Below are positions 8,586-18,339 of a stretch of 62,717 bases of DNA, piece after piece. The notes under the pieces were generated by a model that was not told where the DNA came from, did no database searches, and worked only from the letters and a program-made list of their open reading frames with translations. Origin of the DNA: an uncultured beta proteobacterium (GTDB taxonomy: Bacteria; Pseudomonadota; Gammaproteobacteria; Burkholderiales; Burkholderiaceae_B). The first letter of the stretch is position 1; every line of letters begins with the position of its first letter. Location of the stretch: assembly GCA_903894155.1 (NCBI GenBank), contig CAITPF010000088.1:1-62717 (forward strand), in the 5' to 3' direction. Position numbers and translations under genes: made by a program.

Positions 8586-9575
8586 TTACTTCAGGAGATC
8601 GGCGACCCCGTCGCGCTCTTCGAGCAGCTCCTTCAGGGTGAAGTCCAGGCGTTCGCGGGAGAACGCGTCGATTTCGAGGCCGGTGACGCGCTTGTATTCG
8701 CCGCCTGCGCAGGTGACGGGCACGCCGTACATGATGCCTTCCGGAATGCCGTAGCTTCCATCGGATGGCACGCCCATCGTGACCCAGCGGCCGTTGGTGC
8801 CGGCAACCCAGTCGCGCACGTGGTCAATCGCGGCGTTGGCGGCCGAGGCGGCCGACGACAGGCCGCGCGCCTCAATGATGGCGGCGCCGCGCTTGCCCAC
8901 AGTCGGGAGGAACACATCGCGGTTCCAGACCGGGTCGTTGATCAGCTTGGCGACGCTTTCGCCGCCGATCGTGGCGAAGCGGTAGTCGGGGTACATCGTT
9001 GGCGAGTGGTTGCCCCAGACGGCGAGCCTCTCGATGCCGGCGACGGGCTTGCCTAGTTTGGCGGCCAGTTGCGACAGCGCGCGGTTGTGGTCCAGGCGCA
9101 GCATGGCGGTAAAGTTCTTCGACGGCAGGTCGGGTGCCGACTTCATGGCGATGTAGGCGTTGGTGTTTGCCGGGTTGCCGACGACCAGCACCTTGACATT
9201 GCGGTCGGCGACATCGTTGAGCGCCTTGCCCTGCGCGGTGAAGATATTCCCGTTGACGGTGAGCAGCTCTTTGCGCTCCATGCCGGGGCCGCGCGGACGC
9301 GAACCGACGAGCAGGGCAACCTGGGCATCCTTGAACGCTTCACGCGGATCGCCGTGCGCGGTCATCGACTGCAGCAGCGGGAACGCGCAGTCGTCAAGCT
9401 CCATCATCACGCCCTTGAGGGCCTTCTGGGCTTTCTCGTCGGGGATTTCAAGCAGTTGCAGGATGACGGGCTGGTCTTTGCCGAGCATTTCGCCGGAAGC
9501 GATGCGAAACAGCAGGGCATAACCAATCTGACCGGCGGCGCCGGTGACCGCGACGCGGATGGCGGGTTTGGACAT
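8586..9575 (-). CDS. mdh: Malate dehydrogenase
   Basis: NAD-dependent malate to oxaloacetate oxidation in the TCA cycle. 329 residues from the ATG at 9575, which has GGAG six bases upstream; the longer frame would need an unlikely TTG. The Rossmann motif is [19 protein letters not shown] at about 10-28. Substrate and catalytic segments are [34 protein letters not shown] and [11 protein letters not shown] (active histidine). The sequence is of the long MDH type common in beta- and gammaproteobacteria. It is divergent from gntR across an intergenic region containing the operator at 9706-9726, and ends in its own terminator before prpB. Confidence 0.97.
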   Translation of the reverse strand: MSKPAIRVAVTGAAGQIGYALLFRIASGEMLGKDQPVILQLLEIPDEKAQKALKGVMMELDDCAFPLLQSMTAHGDPREAFKDAQVALLVGSRPRGPGMERKELLTVNGNIFTAQGKALNDVADRNVKVLVVGNPANTNAYIAMKSAPDLPSKNFTAMLRLDHNRALSQLAAKLGKPVAGIERLAVWGNHSPTMYPDYRFATIGGESVAKLINDPVWNRDVFLPTVGKRGAAIIEARGLSSAASAANAAIDHVRDWVAGTNGRWVTMGVPSDGSYGIPEGIMYGVPVTCAGGEYKRVTGLEIDAFSRERLDFTLKELLEERDGVADLLK

Positions 9576-9705
9576 GACGATCTCCAAAGAGGACTTGAGT
9601 GAACGGATGACGCTCAGTTTAGCGTTTTTGGCCCGCCGGGCTTTCTGGCCGACGTGCGGCGGATAACCTGTGAATGCTAGATCAATTTAGCCGTGCCGTC
9701 AACAT

Positions 9706-9726
9706 ATCTTATATCTTATATAAGAC
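9706..9726. promoter_or_regulatory. GntR-type operator between mdh and gntR
   Basis: Bases 9707-9726 are identical to 1395-1414 upstream of acnB (TCTTATATCTTATATAAGAC). The arms TCTTATAT / ATATAAGA are symmetric around CTT. It lies 68-88 bases upstream of the gntR ATG at 9794 and 131-151 bases upstream of mdh, so one bound dimer could act on both divergent promoters. Autoregulation is inferred, not shown. Confidence 0.75.
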
Positions 9727-9793
9727 ATAAGAGCCATGGACTTCGCTGCCCAGATGTGCCAAAATGCCCCCATCATGCCAACAAAGTGCCGCC

Positions 9794-10561
9794 ATGCCTG
9801 ATTTTTCCCGCCGCAGCGATGCTACTGCCGCGCGCGGTCCGGGCGGCGCGGCCTTCAGCCCCCTGTATCGCCAGATCAAGAATTTGATCGTCCAGTCGCT
9901 CGATCGTGGCGAATGGAAGCCGGGCGAGGCGATCCCGAGCGAGATCGAGCTCGCCGCGCGGTTCCAGGTCAGCCAGGGCACCGTGCGCAAGGCGGTCGAC
10001 GAACTCGCCGCCGATCACCTGCTCACCCGCCGCCAGGGTAAGGGCACCTTCGTCTCGACCCACCACGAACCGCGCGTGCGCTTTCGCTTTCTGCGGCTTT
10101 CGCCCGACGAGGGCGAACCGAGCCCGACCGAAAGCCGCATCCTGGATTGCCGCCGCATCCGCGCCACGGCCGAAATGGCCCGCAGCCTCGATCTGCGCCC
10201 GGGCGACGGCATGGTGGCGATTCGCCGCGTGCTGTCGTTTTCAGGCGTCCCGGCGATCGTCGACGACATCTATTTGCCGGTGGCCCTGTTCAAGGGCCTC
10301 ACGGGCGAGTTGCTCGAGCATTATTCCGGCCCGCTCTACGGTTTGTTCGAGACCGACTTCGGCGTCAGCATGGTTCGCGCCGAAGAAAAACTGCGCGCTG
10401 TTGCCGCCGACGCCGACTACGCAGGACTGCTCCATGTTCCCGTTGGCGCGCCTTTGTTGCGTGTAGACAGAATTTCTTACACTTACGCCGACCGACCAGT
10501 AGAATTGCGCACCGGTCACTATGTGACCAGTCACTACCACTACCGCAATAGTTTGAATTAA
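9794..10561 (+). CDS. GntR/HutC-family transcriptional regulator of the TCA block
   Basis: 255 residues from the ATG at 9794 (MPDFSRRSDATAARG); an in-frame ATG at 9764 would add ten poorly conserved residues. The winged helix is at about 20-90 (PLYRQIKNLIVQSLDRGEW, IPSEIELAARFQVSQGTVRK, LTRRQGKGTFV), followed by a UTRA ligand-binding domain (about 95-245) typical of the HutC subfamily. It is divergent from mdh and lies directly upstream of sdhC on the same strand. With the two matching operators at mdh/gntR and acnB, it is the likely controller of TCA genes. The effector is unknown; a small carboxylate is an inference from context. Confidence 0.9.
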   Translation: MPDFSRRSDATAARGPGGAAFSPLYRQIKNLIVQSLDRGEWKPGEAIPSEIELAARFQVSQGTVRKAVDELAADHLLTRRQGKGTFVSTHHEPRVRFRFLRLSPDEGEPSPTESRILDCRRIRATAEMARSLDLRPGDGMVAIRRVLSFSGVPAIVDDIYLPVALFKGLTGELLEHYSGPLYGLFETDFGVSMVRAEEKLRAVAADADYAGLLHVPVGAPLLRVDRISYTYADRPVELRTGHYVTSHYHYRNSLN

Positions 10562-10570
10562 AAGCGATTT

Positions 10571-10597
10571 TCTGGCGATTTGTTTCTGATCGCCAGA
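10571..10597 (+). promoter_or_regulatory. Perfect inverted repeat between gntR and sdhC
   Basis: TCTGGCGAT (10571-10579) and ATCGCCAGA (10589-10597) form a perfect 9-base stem with a 9-base loop, starting 10 bases after the gntR stop. No T-run follows. It could be a weak terminator, an attenuator or an operator for the sdh operon, which starts 55 bases downstream. Confidence 0.6.
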
Positions 10598-10651
10598 TCA
10601 GCGAGAATACCGTGTTTACCCCAATCCCATTACGCTCAGAACGAGGTCGTC

Positions 10652-11062
10652 ATGTCAGACTCAGCCGCCAAGCCGCGTCCTGAATTCAGAAATATCAATA
10701 TCACCAATCTCATGGCGTACCGCCTGCCTCTGGCGGGCCAGGTGTCGATCCTGCACCGCGTCAGTGGCGCGCTGCTTTTTCTCGCGCTGCCGTTCCTGAT
10801 TGCACTCTTCGACATGAGCTTCAGCACCGAGGCAGGGTTCGCCTCGATGTCCGCGATGGCGGGCAACCCCATCGTGAAACTCGTGCTGCTGGTCCTGATC
10901 TGGGGCTACTGCCATCACTTCTGTTGCGGCATCCGCTACCTGGTCCTTGATCTGCATATCGGCCTGGACAAGGCCGGCGCCTTCCGGAGCGCAAGCGTGG
11001 TCCTGGGCGCGAGCCTCGGCCTGACGCTGGTGTTTGCCCTCAAACTGTTCGGAGCATGGTAA
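10652..11062 (+). CDS. sdhC: Succinate dehydrogenase cytochrome b556 subunit
   Basis: Membrane anchor of respiratory complex II. 136 residues from the ATG at 10652 with GAGG upstream; the longer frame back to 10580 is not conserved-looking. Three hydrophobic segments lie at about 40-60, 72-90 and 110-133. The family motif SILHRVSGALLF is present, and the histidines in WGYCHHFCCGIRYLVLD include the expected heme ligand. The stop overlaps the sdhD start by one base (TAATG), so translation is coupled. First gene of sdhCDAB-sdhE-gltA. Confidence 0.95.
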   Translation: MSDSAAKPRPEFRNINITNLMAYRLPLAGQVSILHRVSGALLFLALPFLIALFDMSFSTEAGFASMSAMAGNPIVKLVLLVLIWGYCHHFCCGIRYLVLDLHIGLDKAGAFRSASVVLGASLGLTLVFALKLFGAW

Positions 11063-11445
11063 TGGCAAACGTCGAGAAAATTGGCCGCTTGCGCCCGGTA
11101 GTGGGCGCGCATTACGGGACACTGGAATTCGTTGCGCAGCGCATGACGGCGATCATCATGGCGGTCTACACCGTCATTCTGCTGATCGGTTACCTGACGA
11201 TGTCCGGTTTCACCTACGCGGGCTGGAAGAGCCTCTTTACCTTCAAATTCCTGATGATTCCGATGGGCCAGATGCTGGCCACCGCAGCCATCCTCTCGCT
11301 CGCATGGCACGTCTGGATCGGCATGCGCGATATCTGGATGGACTACATCAAGCCCCCGGGTATCCGCCTGGCCCTCTATGTGCTGACCGTTTCCTGGGTC
11401 CTGGGATCGGTCTTCTACTTCCTGCACATCCTCTGGAGAAATTAA
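11062..11445 (+). CDS. sdhD: Succinate dehydrogenase hydrophobic membrane anchor
   Basis: Second membrane subunit of complex II, binding heme and quinone with SdhC. 127 residues from the ATG that overlaps the sdhC stop; an ATG six bases upstream would lie inside sdhC. It has three helices (about 28-48, 66-84 and 101-124). The motif LAWHVWIGMRDIWMDYIKPPG is diagnostic, with the histidine positioned for heme. It ends four bases before the sdhA GTG. Confidence 0.95.
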   Translation: MANVEKIGRLRPVVGAHYGTLEFVAQRMTAIIMAVYTVILLIGYLTMSGFTYAGWKSLFTFKFLMIPMGQMLATAAILSLAWHVWIGMRDIWMDYIKPPGIRLALYVLTVSWVLGSVFYFLHILWRN

Positions 11446-11448
11446 GCC

Positions 11449-13227
11449 GTGGTCGCTGTCACTAATTCATTGCCGCGTCGCAAGTTCGACGTGGTGGTCG
11501 TGGGGGCCGGCGGTGCCGGCATGCGTTGCTCTCTCCAGCTCGCCAACGCGGGGCTTTCCGTCGCAGTGCTGTCCAAGGTGTTTCCGACCCGCTCGCACAC
11601 GGTGGCCGCACAGGGCGGCATCGGCGCATCGCTGGGGAACATGAGCGAAGACAACTGGTACTGGCACATGTACGACACCGTCAAGGGGTCGGATTGGCTG
11701 GGTGACCAGGACGCCATCGAGTTCATGTGCCGCGAGGCCACGAACGCGGTGTACGAGCTCGAACACTTCGGCATGCCATTCGATCGCAACCCGGACGGCA
11801 CGATCTATCAGCGCCCATTTGGCGGCCACACGGCCAACTTCGGCGAAAAGCCCGTGCAGCGTGCCTGTGCCGCGGCCGATCGCACCGGACACGCGTTGTT
11901 GCATACCCTCTACCAGCGCAATCTGGCATCCCGCACGCAGTTCTTCGTCGAATGGATGGCGCTTGACCTCCTGCGCGACGAAGACGGCGATGTCGTGGGC
12001 GTGACGGCGCTCGAAATGGAAACCGGCGACATGTACGTCTTCGAGGCCAAGACCACGGTGCTGGCCACGGGCGGCGCAGGCCGCATCTGGGCCGCCTCGA
12101 CCAACGCCTTCATCAACACGGGCGACGGCATGGGCATGGCCGCGCGTGCCGGGATCCCGATGCAGGATATGGAGTTCTGGCAGTTCCACCCGACGGGTGT
12201 GGCTGGCGCCGGTGTCCTGATTACCGAGGGCGTGCGCGGTGAGGGCGGCATCCTGCTCAACAAGGACGGCGAGCGCTTCATGGAGCGCTATGCCCCCACG
12301 CTGAAGGATCTGGCGCCGCGCGACTTCGTTTCGCGCTGCATGGATCAGGAAATCAAGGAAGGCCGGGGCTGTGGTCCGGACGGCGCGTACGTGCACCTCA
12401 AGCTCGACCACCTTGGCGCCGATGTCATCAACAAGCGCCTGCCTTCGATCCTCGAGATCGGGCACAAGTTCGCCAACGTCGATGCCACCAAGGAGCCGAT
12501 CCCGGTTGTCCCGACCATCCACTACCAGATGGGCGGCATCCCGGCCAATTACCACGGTCAGGTTGTGTCCTGGGACGGCACGCAGAGCAAAGTCGTCAAC
12601 GGGCTCTACGCCATCGGCGAGTGCTCGGCGGTGTCGGTGCACGGCGCCAATCGCCTGGGCACCAACTCGCTGCTTGATCTCATCGTCTTCGGGCGTGCGG
12701 CGGGCAACCACATCGTCAATGCGCACCCCGAACTCCAGCGCGAGCACAAGCCGCTGCCGCAGGCCGCCGTGGACAAGTCCCTGGCACGCGTAAACGCGCT
12801 CGAAACCCGTACCGGAGGCGAGGGCGTTCAGGTGGTCGGCAACGAGATCCGCGAGGCCATGCAGAAGCACTGTGGCGTGTTCCGCACGCTCGCGATCCTC
12901 AAGGAAGGCGTCGCGAAGATCGATGCGCTGGCCGATAAGGTCGCCCAGGTGTCTTTCAACGACAAATCGAAGGTGTTCAACACGGCGCGTATCGAAGCGC
13001 TGGAGCTCGAGAACATGATCGAAGTCGCCCGCTCGACCATCCACTCGGCCGCCGCACGCACCGAGTCGCGTGGCGCGCATGCCCTCGATGACTTCCCGAC
13101 CCGCGACGACGAAAACTGGATCAAGCACACCCTCTGGTACTCGTCGGACAACCATCTCGAATACAAGCCCGTGCAACTGAAGCCCCTGACCGTTGAGAGC
13201 TTCCCGCCCAAGTCGCGTACCTTCTAA
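11449..13227 (+). CDS. sdhA: Succinate dehydrogenase flavoprotein subunit
   Basis: Catalytic subunit oxidising succinate to fumarate. 592 residues, starting at GTG 11449 with GGAG about 10 bases upstream inside the sdhD tail. The FAD-binding motif is VVVVGAGGAG (15-24), and the covalent FAD histidine is His50 in TRSHTVAAQGG. Catalytic segments are HPTGVAGAGVLITEGVRGEG and HYQMGGIPAN, with ECSAVSVHGANRLGTNSLLD near the C-terminal FAD contact. Length and motifs are entirely normal. Long open frames on the opposite strand here are shadows. Confidence 0.98.
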   Translation: MVAVTNSLPRRKFDVVVVGAGGAGMRCSLQLANAGLSVAVLSKVFPTRSHTVAAQGGIGASLGNMSEDNWYWHMYDTVKGSDWLGDQDAIEFMCREATNAVYELEHFGMPFDRNPDGTIYQRPFGGHTANFGEKPVQRACAAADRTGHALLHTLYQRNLASRTQFFVEWMALDLLRDEDGDVVGVTALEMETGDMYVFEAKTTVLATGGAGRIWAASTNAFINTGDGMGMAARAGIPMQDMEFWQFHPTGVAGAGVLITEGVRGEGGILLNKDGERFMERYAPTLKDLAPRDFVSRCMDQEIKEGRGCGPDGAYVHLKLDHLGADVINKRLPSILEIGHKFANVDATKEPIPVVPTIHYQMGGIPANYHGQVVSWDGTQSKVVNGLYAIGECSAVSVHGANRLGTNSLLDLIVFGRAAGNHIVNAHPELQREHKPLPQAAVDKSLARVNALETRTGGEGVQVVGNEIREAMQKHCGVFRTLAILKEGVAKIDALADKVAQVSFNDKSKVFNTARIEALELENMIEVARSTIHSAAARTESRGAHALDDFPTRDDENWIKHTLWYSSDNHLEYKPVQLKPLTVESFPPKSRTF

Positions 13228-13250
13228 GCCTGGACACCCGGATACTCACC

Positions 13251-13967
13251 ATGAGCACCAAGCGTATCGTCAAGTTTGAAATCTACCGCTACGATCCCGA
13301 CAAGGACGAGCGTCCCTACATGCAGAAGCTCGAAGTCGAGCTGCAGCCTACCGACAAGATGCTGCTTGATGCGCTCATCCGCATCAAGATGGATGTGGAC
13401 GACAGCCTCGCGCTGCGCCGCTCATGCCGTGAGGGCGTGTGTGGATCGGATGCGATGAACATCAACGGCAAGAACGGGCTGGCCTGCACGACCAACATGC
13501 TCGAGCTCAAGGAGCCGGTCGTGCTGCGTCCGCTCCCGGGTCTGCCGGTGATCCGGGATCTCATCGTCGACATGACGCACTTCTTCAACCAGTACCATTC
13601 GGTCAAGCCTTACCTGATCAATGACACGCCCCCGCCCGAGCGCGAGCGCCTGCAGACGCCCGCCGCACGCGAGGAACTCGACGGCCTTTACGAGTGCATT
13701 CTTTGCGCCTGCTGCTCGACTTCCTGCCCGTCGTTCTGGTGGAATCCCGACAAGTTCGTCGGTCCGGCCGGCCTGTTGCAGGCGTACCGGTTCATCGCGG
13801 ATACCCGCGACCTGGCCACCGGCGAGCGCCTCGATAACCTCGAGGATCCCTTCCGGTTGTTCCGCTGCCACACGATCATGAACTGCGTCGATGTCTGTCC
13901 CAAGGGTCTGAATCCCACGGCGGCAATCGGTAAAATCAAGGAAATGCTGGTCCGGCGGTCGGTGTAA
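13251..13967 (+). CDS. sdhB: Succinate dehydrogenase iron-sulfur subunit
   Basis: 238 residues carrying three clusters. The [2Fe-2S] ligands are Cys59, Cys64, Asp67 and Cys79 (RRSCREGVCGSDAMN ... GLAC); the aspartate as third ligand matches the E. coli protein. The [4Fe-4S] and [3Fe-4S] ligands are in CILCACCSTSCP and CHTIMNCVDVCPKGLNP. It transfers electrons from SdhA to quinone. It follows sdhA by 23 bases with the usual operon spacing. Confidence 0.97.
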   Translation: MSTKRIVKFEIYRYDPDKDERPYMQKLEVELQPTDKMLLDALIRIKMDVDDSLALRRSCREGVCGSDAMNINGKNGLACTTNMLELKEPVVLRPLPGLPVIRDLIVDMTHFFNQYHSVKPYLINDTPPPERERLQTPAAREELDGLYECILCACCSTSCPSFWWNPDKFVGPAGLLQAYRFIADTRDLATGERLDNLEDPFRLFRCHTIMNCVDVCPKGLNPTAAIGKIKEMLVRRSV

Positions 13968-14007
13968 TTCGCATAATATTTGATTGAAATCAGGCGATAG
14001 GCAAAGC

Positions 14008-14268
14008 ATGGGTGTGCTGACAGACCGCGACAGAGTACGTTTGCGATGGAGGGCGCGGCGTGGCCTGCTTGAGAACGATCTCATCATCACCCGCTACCTT
14101 GACGCCTACGAGAAGGGCCTGACCGACGTTGAGGTCGGTGCCCTGACGGTGCTCTTCGAGTTGGGGGACAATGAGCTGCTGGATCTGCTCCTGGCAAGGA
14201 CAGAGCCGGACGGTGCGCTGGATACCCCGCCCATTCGTGCCGTGTTAGCCCAGATGCGTGCGCTGTGA
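14008..14268 (+). CDS. sdhE: FAD assembly factor SdhE
   Basis: 86 residues from the ATG at 14008. SdhE (YgfY/CptB family) promotes covalent flavinylation of SdhA. The conserved RGxxE motif appears as ARRGLLENDLII near residues 15-26. An earlier in-frame ATG at 13984 would add eight residues, but MGVLTDRDRVRLRW matches the usual start. It lies between sdhB and gltA, its common position in betaproteobacteria, which supports the assignment. Confidence 0.93.
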   Translation: MGVLTDRDRVRLRWRARRGLLENDLIITRYLDAYEKGLTDVEVGALTVLFELGDNELLDLLLARTEPDGALDTPPIRAVLAQMRAL

Positions 14269-14290
14269 CGTTTTCACTAAGGAATGATCA

Positions 14291-15595
14291 ATGAAACTCT
14301 CGGATAAAAAAGCGATATTGTCCTTCTCAGACGGCAGCAAGCCGGTTGAGTTTCCGATTTATGACGGCACCGTCGGGCCGCAGGTCATCGACATCCGTAA
14401 GCTCTACGGACAGACCGGCATGTTCACCTACGATCCCGGCTTCCTGTCGACGGCAGCGTGCGCGTCGGCGATTACCTACATCGATGGCGACAAAGGCGAA
14501 GTGCTCTATCGCGGCTATCCGATCGAGCAGCTTGCAGTCAACTGCGACTTCATGGATATCTGCTACCTGATCCTGAATGGCGACATTCCCGATCTGGCCC
14601 AGAAGAAGGAATTCGACACGCTCGTCTCGCACCACACGATGGTTCACGAGCAGATGCAGTTCTTCCTGCGCGGCTTCCGTCGCGACGCGCACCCGATGGC
14701 CGTGCTGACGGGCCTGGTCGGCGCGCTCGCCGCTTTCTACCACGACTCGACCGACATCACTAACCCGCACCACCGTCACGTCTCTGCGATCCGCCTGATC
14801 GCGAAGATGCCCACGCTGGTTGCCATGGCCTACAAGTATTCGCAGGGCCAGCCGTTCATGTATCCGGACAACAGCCTGTCGTACACGGGCAACTTCCTGC
14901 GCATGATGTTTGCAAACCCGTGCGAGCCCTACGTCGTCAATCCCGTCGTCGAACGTGCCCTGGATCGCATCTTCATCCTGCACGCCGATCACGAGCAGAA
15001 TGCCTCGACCTCGACCGTGCGTCTGTGCGGCTCGTCGGGCACCAACCCGTTCGCCGCGATGGCGGCCGGCGTTGCCTGCCTGTGGGGCCCCGCCCACGGC
15101 GGCGCCAACGAGGCGTGCCTGCAGATGCTCGAACAGCTCCAGGCCGACGGCGGCCTTGCCAAGGTCGGCCACTTCATGGAGCAGGTCAAGGACAAGAACT
15201 CGGGCGTGCGCCTGATGGGCTTTGGGCATCGCGTCTACAAGAACTACGATCCGCGTGCCAAGCTGATGCAGCAGACCTGCAAGGAAGTCCTCGCGGCACT
15301 GGGCCTGGAGAACGATCCGCTGTTCAAGCTGGCGATGGAGGTCGAGCGCATCGCCCTGGAAGATCCGTACTTCGTCGAGCGCAAGCTCTACCCGAACGTC
15401 GACTTCTACTCGGGCATCGTGCAGCGCGCAATCGGCGTGCCGACAGCGCTCTTCACGGCCATCTTCGCGCTCGCGCGCACGGTTGGCTGGATCGCCCAGT
15501 GGAACGAAATGATCTCCGACCCCGAGTACAAGATCGGTCGTCCGCGCCAGTTGTTCGAAGGCCCGACCACGCGCCAGGTTCCGGTGCGCAAGTAA
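14291..15595 (+). CDS. gltA: Citrate synthase
   Basis: Type II hexameric citrate synthase, 434 residues, condensing acetyl-CoA and oxaloacetate. N-terminal domain [20 protein letters not shown]; the catalytic histidines are in [15 protein letters not shown] and [14 protein letters not shown], with the aspartate in the C-terminal NVDFYSG segment. It ends the sdh-gltA run, and a strong terminator follows at 15647. Compare PrpC at 6357-7535, the 2-methylcitrate-specific relative. Confidence 0.98.
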   Translation: MKLSDKKAILSFSDGSKPVEFPIYDGTVGPQVIDIRKLYGQTGMFTYDPGFLSTAACASAITYIDGDKGEVLYRGYPIEQLAVNCDFMDICYLILNGDIPDLAQKKEFDTLVSHHTMVHEQMQFFLRGFRRDAHPMAVLTGLVGALAAFYHDSTDITNPHHRHVSAIRLIAKMPTLVAMAYKYSQGQPFMYPDNSLSYTGNFLRMMFANPCEPYVVNPVVERALDRIFILHADHEQNASTSTVRLCGSSGTNPFAAMAAGVACLWGPAHGGANEACLQMLEQLQADGGLAKVGHFMEQVKDKNSGVRLMGFGHRVYKNYDPRAKLMQQTCKEVLAALGLENDPLFKLAMEVERIALEDPYFVERKLYPNVDFYSGIVQRAIGVPTALFTAIFALARTVGWIAQWNEMISDPEYKIGRPRQLFEGPTTRQVPVRK

Positions 15596-15646
15596 GCCGG
15601 CGCATCCTGCCGTTTGCACCTGGCGCCTGACGCCGGGGCAAACAGC

Positions 15647-15676
15647 AAAGGCGGCCGCGGATGGCCGCCTTTTTTT
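15647..15676 (+). terminator. Rho-independent terminator after gltA
   Basis: Stem AAAGGCGGCC (15647-15656) / GGCCGCCTTT (15663-15672), 6-base loop, with a T-run to 15676. It ends the sdh-gltA transcript. The three A bases before the stem give only a short T-run on the other strand, so use by convergent maeB is possible but weaker. Confidence 0.93.
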
Positions 15677-15744
15677 CGGTGCTCCGGTTGCCGGTCTGTC
15701 CGCCCCTGGTGTGCAGGCCAGATCGCTTAACCCGGATCGGGTCG

Positions 15745-18027
15745 TCAGCCAGCCGTCTCCATTTGTGCGTTGACGACGGCAAGCGCCGTCATGTTGACCA
15801 CGCGCCGCACGCTCGAGCTCGTGGTCAGGATATGCACCGGGCGCGCGGCACCCAGCAGGATCGGGCCCATGGCCACGCCATGACTGCCTGTCATCTTGAG
15901 CAGGTTGTACGTGACGTTGCCCGTATCCAGGTTGGGCGTGATCAGCAGGTTGGCGCTGCCCTTGAGCGTCGTGTCTGGAAAGCTTGCGCGCCGGATCGTT
16001 TCCGACAGCGCCGCATCGGCGTGCATTTCGCCGTCAACCTCAAGTTGCGGCGCGCGCTCGGCAATGAGCTTGCGCGCGAGCGCCATTTTGCGCGAGGATG
16101 CGGTCGGACGACTGCCATAGTTCGAGTGCGACACCAGCGCGATGCGCGGCGTAATGCCGAACTTGCGCATTTCCAGCGCAGCCTGGATGGTCATGTCGGC
16201 GACCTGCTCGGCATCAGGGTCTTCGTTGACATGCGTGTCACAGATGAAGAGCGTCTGTGCAGGCAGCATCAACACGTTCATCGCCGCGAAGGTATGAGCC
16301 CCGGGCTTCAGGCCGATGACGTCTGCGACGTGCTGAAGCTGGTGATCATATCGGCTCGTCAGCCCGCAGAGCAGGGCGTCGGCATCGCCGCGCCGCAAGA
16401 GCAAGGCGCCGATCAGCGTATTGTGCTTGCGCACCATGCCGCGGGCGATGGTTGGCGTGACGCCTTCGCGCCCCTTGAGCTTGTAGTACTCCGTCCAGGA
16501 TTCGGTAAAGCGGGCGTCGTCTTCCGGATTGACGATTTCGATGTTGTCACCCGGCGTCAGGCGCAGCCCGAGCTTGCGGATTCGCATTTCAATCACCGCT
16601 GGCCGTCCGATCAGGATCGGGAACGCCATCTTTTCGTCCGTGACGGTTTGTGCCGCGCGCAACACGCGCTCATCCTCGCCGTCGGCATAGATGACGCGCT
16701 TGGGCGCAGCCTTGGCCTGCGAAAACAGCGGACTCATCAATTCGCCGGAGTAATACACCATCGACAGCAGCTTCTGCCGGTAGGCGTCCATGTCCTTGAT
16801 CGGTCGACGGGCAACACCGGAGTCGGCCGCGGCCTGCGCGACCGCCGGTGCGATCTTGACGATCAGGCGGGGGTCAAAAGGCTTGGGAATGATGTATTCG
16901 GGGCCAAAGCTCAGCTCCTGACCTGCGTAGGCCTGGGCGACCTCAGCGCTCTGCTCGGCCTGGGCGAGTTCGGCGATTGCCTTGACGCAGGCAAGCTTCA
17001 TCTCTTCCGTGATGCGCGTGGCACCCGCGTCGAGCGCGCCGCGGAAGATGAACGGAAAGCACAGGACATTGTTGACCTGGTTCGGGTAATCCGAGCGCCC
17101 GGTCGCGATGATGCAGTCTGGCCGCGCGGCCTTGGCGATCTCGGGGCGGATTTCCGGATCCGGGTTGGCGAGCGCCAGGATCAGCGGGCGATCGGCCATG
17201 GATTTCACCATGTCCGCGCTGACGACATCCGCTGCCGAGCATCCCAGGAAAACGTCGGCGCCCGCCATGCAGTCGGCCAGGGTGCGCATAGTGGTTTGCT
17301 GCGCGTAGCGGGCCTTGTTGGGCTCCATGTTCGCGTCGCGCCCTTCCCACAGGACGCCGCGCGAGTCACACACGTAGATGTTCTCCCTGCTCACGCCAAG
17401 GTGCACCAGCAAATCAAGGCAGGCGATGGCTGCGGCGCCTGCGCCGGAGACCACCAGCTTGACCTCGCCGATATTCTTGCCCACCACCTTCAGGCCGTTG
17501 AGGATCGCCGCCGACGAAATGATCGCCGTGCCGTGCTGGTCGTCGTGGAACACGGGGATACCCATGCGCTCGCGCAGCTTCTTTTCGATGTAGAAGCATT
17601 CGGGCGCCTTGATGTCCTCGAGGTTGACGCCGCCCAGGGTCGGCTCAAGCGCCGCGATGATCTCGACGAGTTTGTCCGGATCGGTTTCGGCCAGCTCGAT
17701 GTCGAACACATCGATGCCGGCGAACTTCTTGAAAAGGCACCCCTTGCCCTCCATGACCGGCTTGGCTGCAAGCGGCCCGATGTTGCCAAGGCCCAGCACG
17801 GCTGTTCCGTTGGTGACGACGGCCACCAGGTTCGAGCGCGAGGTGTATTTCGCCGCGGCTTCGTCACCTTCGGCGTAGATCGCCATGCAGGCCGCGGCCA
17901 CGCCGGGCGAGTAGGCAAGCGACAGGTCGTCCTGATTGGCCAGCGGCTTTGTGGGGGTGACCGAAATCTTGCCGGGTGTTGGAAACGCGTGGTAGTCGAG
18001 GGCCAGTTTTTCGAGATTCTGATTCAT
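15745..18027 (-). CDS. maeB: NADP-dependent malic enzyme with phosphotransacetylase-like domain
   Basis: 760 residues from the ATG at 18027 ([20 protein letters not shown]). The malic enzyme part (about 1-430) decarboxylates malate to pyruvate; motifs are [23 protein letters not shown] and [16 protein letters not shown] (nucleotide binding). The C-terminal part (about 430-760; [29 protein letters not shown]) resembles phosphate acetyltransferase and is thought to be regulatory in this family. It faces gltA tail to tail and sucA head to head, an inserted minus-strand gene in a plus-strand TCA run. Confidence 0.95.
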   Translation of the reverse strand: MNQNLEKLALDYHAFPTPGKISVTPTKPLANQDDLSLAYSPGVAAACMAIYAEGDEAAAKYTSRSNLVAVVTNGTAVLGLGNIGPLAAKPVMEGKGCLFKKFAGIDVFDIELAETDPDKLVEIIAALEPTLGGVNLEDIKAPECFYIEKKLRERMGIPVFHDDQHGTAIISSAAILNGLKVVGKNIGEVKLVVSGAGAAAIACLDLLVHLGVSRENIYVCDSRGVLWEGRDANMEPNKARYAQQTTMRTLADCMAGADVFLGCSAADVVSADMVKSMADRPLILALANPDPEIRPEIAKAARPDCIIATGRSDYPNQVNNVLCFPFIFRGALDAGATRITEEMKLACVKAIAELAQAEQSAEVAQAYAGQELSFGPEYIIPKPFDPRLIVKIAPAVAQAAADSGVARRPIKDMDAYRQKLLSMVYYSGELMSPLFSQAKAAPKRVIYADGEDERVLRAAQTVTDEKMAFPILIGRPAVIEMRIRKLGLRLTPGDNIEIVNPEDDARFTESWTEYYKLKGREGVTPTIARGMVRKHNTLIGALLLRRGDADALLCGLTSRYDHQLQHVADVIGLKPGAHTFAAMNVLMLPAQTLFICDTHVNEDPDAEQVADMTIQAALEMRKFGITPRIALVSHSNYGSRPTASSRKMALARKLIAERAPQLEVDGEMHADAALSETIRRASFPDTTLKGSANLLITPNLDTGNVTYNLLKMTGSHGVAMGPILLGAARPVHILTTSSSVRRVVNMTALAVVNAQMETAG

Positions 18028-18206
18028 GTTGGGCCTGCATAAAATGTGCCGCAAGAAGGGCAACGGAAAGGTCTGCGTAAGCTTACTGCAGTTGGTGCAA
18101 GACCGCCTTGCGCCAGGTCGTTGTTTTTCTTCTGCAACGCAGCATCCCAGAGGATAAAACCTAGCAATTACAAGGCTTTTGGAGGCATAAGCTGCGACGA
18201 TGGCAG

Positions 18207-18339
18207 TATAATGCCGAGCCGGCTATTAAGGCCCTTATCACTGCCTTCTGCCCCGCTATCCGCAAATCGGTTAGGCCGAGTACGCGGAAGGTTTCCTGCA
18301 TCGCAACGGGTGAAGCACCCGACAAGGTGAAGCGTCAAA
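18207..18339 (+). promoter_or_regulatory. sucA leader: candidate -10 box and structured 5' UTR (possible sucA RNA motif)
   Basis: The 312 bases between maeB and sucA hold no gene. A TATAAT sits at 18207-18212 without a convincing -35 box, implying a leader of about 125 bases. Within it GGAA/TTCC (18286-18289 and 18293-18296) and CGGGTG/CACCCG (18307-18312 and 18316-18321) form hairpins, the second just before the AAGGTG ribosome site at 18324-18329. Burkholderiales sucA leaders are known to carry a conserved structured RNA (sucA motif). The position and order fit, but I could not align to the consensus. Confidence 0.5.

Noticed and set aside
11467..13176. 569-codon open frame on the minus strand
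   Set aside because: It is exactly antisense to sdhA; the composition is a high-GC shadow and no family is recognisable.
15661..18042. 793-codon open frame on the plus strand
   Set aside because: Antisense to maeB, His/Arg/Asp-rich translation typical of a shadow frame; maeB itself is unambiguous.
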